A stretch of 16,318 bases of DNA from JAAGZL01 sp050297535. Its GTDB lineage: Bacteria; Pseudomonadota; Gammaproteobacteria; Chromatiales; Chromatiaceae. Shown in pieces: positions 14,356 through 16,318 of this stretch. Below the pieces are notes generated by a model. That model was not told the origin of the DNA. It did no database searches and saw only the letters and a list, made by a program, of their open reading frames with translations. Made by a program: the position numbers and the translations under genes. The stretch is from positions 1 to 16,318 of the forward strand of contig JBNKSV010000045.1 of assembly GCA_050297535.1 (NCBI GenBank), in the 5' to 3' direction. Position 1 is the first letter of the stretch; the number at the start of each line of letters is the position of its first letter.

Positions 14356-15609
14356 ATGAACGCCTCCGCCTATCCACATCTCCCCTGGCCCAGGGCCATC
14401 ATATTGGTGGATATGAACGCCTTCTTCTGTAGCGTGGAACAGATGGACTACCCGGAACTACAGGGGCGGCCCATCGGCATCACCAACGGCTCCCAGGGCA
14501 CCTGCATCATCACCTGCTCTTACGAGGCACGCGCCTTTGGCATCCGTACCGGCATGCGTCTGCGGGAGGCGCAGCGTCTCTGTCCGGGGTTTATTCGCAT
14601 ACCCTCCCACCCCAGACGCTATGCTGAGGTTTCCACTAACATCATGGACGCCCTCACTATGCTGACCCCGGATGTGGAGGTGTTCTCGGTAGACGAGGCC
14701 TTTCTGGATATCACCCACTGCCAGCGCCTTATGGGGCCGCCGGAACAGATAGCCCAGATGGTAAAACAGACCGTGCTGGAGGCCTCCGGTGGCGTGCTAT
14801 GCTCGATCGGGCTTAGTGGCGACAAGACCACTGCGAAATATGCCGCCAAACTAAACAAGCCCAACGGCCTGACCATAATCCCGCCCTGGGAGGCACGCAC
14901 CACCCTGGCCGCCGCCCCGGTTACCGAGCTTTGCGGTATCGCCAGGGGCATAGGCGGTTTTCTGGCCGCCAGGGGCGTGCATACCTGCGGAGACATGCAG
15001 AGGCTACCTATAGGCGAGTTGGGCAAGCGCTTTGGCAACCTGGGCAGACGCATCTGGCTTATGGCCCAGGGACTGGACCCCGAACCGGTCAAGGTGTCGG
15101 TACCCGCGCCCAAGACCATAGGTCACGGCAAGGTGATGCCGCCAAATACAACGGACGTGAATCTGATACAGACCTTTCTGCTGCACATGTCCGAGAAGGT
15201 GGCGGCCCGTCTGCGCCGTCACGGTTTTCTGGCCAGCAGCTTTTTCATAGGACTGCGCGGCGCCGAAGGCTGGATATCCGGCAAGTACCGCCCTGCACTA
15301 CCTACAGATCATGGCCCGGACATCATGGGCCTATGCCGTAGATTCATAGCCCAGGAGTGGCGCGGCGAAGCGGTATCCCAGGTCCAGGTCACCGCCCTAG
15401 ACCCGCACCATGACAACATGCAGATAGAGATGTTTGCCACGGACAGAGGGCGACTGGAACGTCTAAACCGAACCCGCGACCACATAAACCAACGCTATGG
15501 TGAGTTTACCCTGGTCCCGGCGCGCCTGCTGCTACGCTCCCGCATGCCCAATGTAATCGCCCCGGCCTGGAAGCCATCCGGGCACCGGGAAACCATTCTG
15601 GATAACTAG
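14356..15609 (+). CDS. Y-family (DinB/UmuC-type) translesion DNA polymerase
   Basis: This 417-aa error-prone polymerase copies damaged templates. Catalytic carboxylates are intact: D19 in LVDMNAFF and D113-E114 in SVDEAFLD, unlike the inactive ImuB relatives. F24 aligns with the steric-gate residue, and N21 takes the place of the Asp that DinB has two residues after its first catalytic Asp. YEARAFGIRTGM (56-67) and CSIGLSGDKTTAKYAAKLNKPNG are the finger and palm signatures; helix-hairpin-helix and little-finger parts follow (about 190-400). I see no clear beta-clamp peptide at the C-terminus. The ATG at 14356 has no good ribosome binding site. A promoter with a LexA-like box precedes it and an SRAP-like gene follows after 8 bp, so this is a likely DNA-damage operon. 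DinB and UmuC assignments cannot be separated with certainty. Confidence 0.9.
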   Translation: MNASAYPHLPWPRAIILVDMNAFFCSVEQMDYPELQGRPIGITNGSQGTCIITCSYEARAFGIRTGMRLREAQRLCPGFIRIPSHPRRYAEVSTNIMDALTMLTPDVEVFSVDEAFLDITHCQRLMGPPEQIAQMVKQTVLEASGGVLCSIGLSGDKTTAKYAAKLNKPNGLTIIPPWEARTTLAAAPVTELCGIARGIGGFLAARGVHTCGDMQRLPIGELGKRFGNLGRRIWLMAQGLDPEPVKVSVPAPKTIGHGKVMPPNTTDVNLIQTFLLHMSEKVAARLRRHGFLASSFFIGLRGAEGWISGKYRPALPTDHGPDIMGLCRRFIAQEWRGEAVSQVQVTALDPHHDNMQIEMFATDRGRLERLNRTRDHINQRYGEFTLVPARLLLRSRMPNVIAPAWKPSGHRETILDN

Positions 15610-15617
15610 GCCCTAGC

Positions 15618-16028
15618 ATGTGCGGCGGTGTCTATTACATGATCAACGGTCAGGAGGTCCGCATCTACTTCCCCAACCCTAAGGCCTGTCTGCCGGTAAA
15701 AAAGCGTACTGGGGAGATTGAGCTACTGCCCTGGGGCAGACGCCAGCAGCAGGCAGGGAATCTACCCCTGGGGGGATGGGCGCGGCTCGATACCATCTAT
15801 GCCGGACGCTGGGACAGGTGGTTCCCAATCCCGGTAAAACTCATGGTATCCCAGTTCATGGAAAAGGATATCGAAGGTCAAAGCCACTGGTTCGATATAA
15901 CTCCAGGAAAGTGGGTGCAGGGGCTGATCGCCCACTGGAACAACGAGCGCAGGGTATATGTAGTAACCATCACGCCGGAACTGGAAGACGCGGTGCATGA
16001 GCGCTGGCCACGGATTTTGAGTGGGTGA
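15618..16028 (+). CDS. Short, divergent SRAP (YedK/HMCES)-like protein
   Basis: This 136-aa protein starts Met-Cys-Gly; in SRAP proteins Cys2 becomes the N-terminal residue and crosslinks to abasic sites in single-stranded DNA. Other SRAP-like pieces appear in order: LLPWG (37-40), GWARLDT (53-59, in place of NARAET), QFMEKD with E82 (in place of GFYEW), VVTITPE, and H127-E-R-W-P-R-I-L (in place of HxRMPxxL). The asparagine normally found before ARAET is missing and about 80-90 residues of the usual 220 are absent, mainly from the N-terminal half. The gene starts 8 bp after the polymerase stop with no ribosome binding site, so coupled translation is likely. The neighbour supports an SOS/abasic-site role. 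It could be an active compact variant or a relic that lost binding residues. Confidence 0.65.
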   Translation: MCGGVYYMINGQEVRIYFPNPKACLPVKKRTGEIELLPWGRRQQQAGNLPLGGWARLDTIYAGRWDRWFPIPVKLMVSQFMEKDIEGQSHWFDITPGKWVQGLIAHWNNERRVYVVTITPELEDAVHERWPRILSG

Positions 16029-16190
16029 TTAGTCGTTCCGTATTTAATCATAATCCGATGGGCATTCTGCCCTTCTCTAAGCACCGACATTAACAGCGAT
16101 CCCTTCTCCCCAGGGCATGACCGCATGGATGCAGGATGACAATACCGATAATGAGAAGGAGATATTAATCAATGAGTTACCTCGCAAATA

Positions 16191-16227
16191 CCCCCTCACC
16201 CCAACCCTCTCCCCAAGGGGGAGAGGG
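16191..16227. repeat. REP-like palindrome, right end of window
   Basis: A C-rich lead (CCCCCTCACCCCAACC) runs into a 10-bp inverted repeat (16205-16214 with 16218-16227) around a 3-nt loop. It is the counterpart of the element at 57-81. On the minus strand it translates to a peptide containing LPLGERVGVRG, a familiar false gene product of this repeat type. The rest of 16029-16318 holds no gene I can support. Confidence 0.65.
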
Positions 16228-16318
16228 AGTAAGTGGGGCAGCGGCTCGGTTCCCACGATTGGCTCGTTTATGACCGTTTTCGATGGCAACACGGTCAATC
16301 CCGGCATAGAAACAAGCG

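Noticed and set aside
16077..16307. 76-aa minus-strand open frame at the right end
   Set aside because: Contains LPLGERVGVRG, a known false translation of the REP-like repeat.
1..16318. CRISPR array, tRNA, rRNA, insertion sequence or integrase
   Set aside because: No regularly spaced direct repeats, no cloverleaf pattern and no transposase or recombinase motif was seen by eye on either strand.

Overview
The window looks like chromosomal DNA of a Gram-negative bacterium, most likely a proteobacterium. It encodes an outer-membrane-type lipoprotein, a periplasmic PBP7-type endopeptidase, an AsmA-family protein, a PilB/GspE-type ATPase, and an ammonium channel under apparent sigma-54 control. 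The PbpG homologue points to the gamma/beta side. However, the only LexA-like site I see (in front of a Y-family polymerase) is the direct-repeat type best known from alphaproteobacteria, so the class stays open. I see no rRNA, tRNA, CRISPR array, transposase or integrase.

Layout. (1) 1-2455, plus strand: a REP-like palindrome, then an M48 metalloprotease whose C-terminus is a type IV pilin-like module, then pbpG. (2) 2457-5546, minus strand: a hipB-hipA-asmA operon. It is read from a control region (5549-5632) holding two copies of a 16-bp operator-like site, and asmA starts on the base after the hipA stop codon. (3) 5765-5956, plus: a 63-aa SAP-like protein with four cysteines. (4) 6095-8834, minus: a PilB/GspE-family ATPase (TTG start) overlapping an HDOD-domain gene by 8 bp. 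(5) 8914-10512, minus: amtB with its own terminator and an upstream region showing a sigma-54 promoter, an IHF consensus site and paired NtrC-like sites. (6) 10780-11331, plus: an exported single-domain rhodanese. (7) 11602-12933, minus: a patatin-like lipoprotein. (8) 13248-14252, plus: an exported YkuD_2-type L,D-transpeptidase-like protein. (9) 14299-16028, plus: a LexA-like box, an apparently active Y-family DNA polymerase, and a short divergent SRAP (YedK/HMCES)-like gene. The window closes with a second REP-like palindrome.

How the genes relate. No single pathway spans the window; it is a set of short independent units. The clearest functional units are the HipBA toxin-antitoxin pair with its appended asmA, the ATPase-HDOD pair, nitrogen-regulated ammonium uptake, and a two-gene DNA-damage module. 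Two separate genes (pbpG and the YkuD_2 gene) act on peptidoglycan. The least conventional items are the protease-pilin fusion and the mini-SRAP gene behind the Y-family polymerase.
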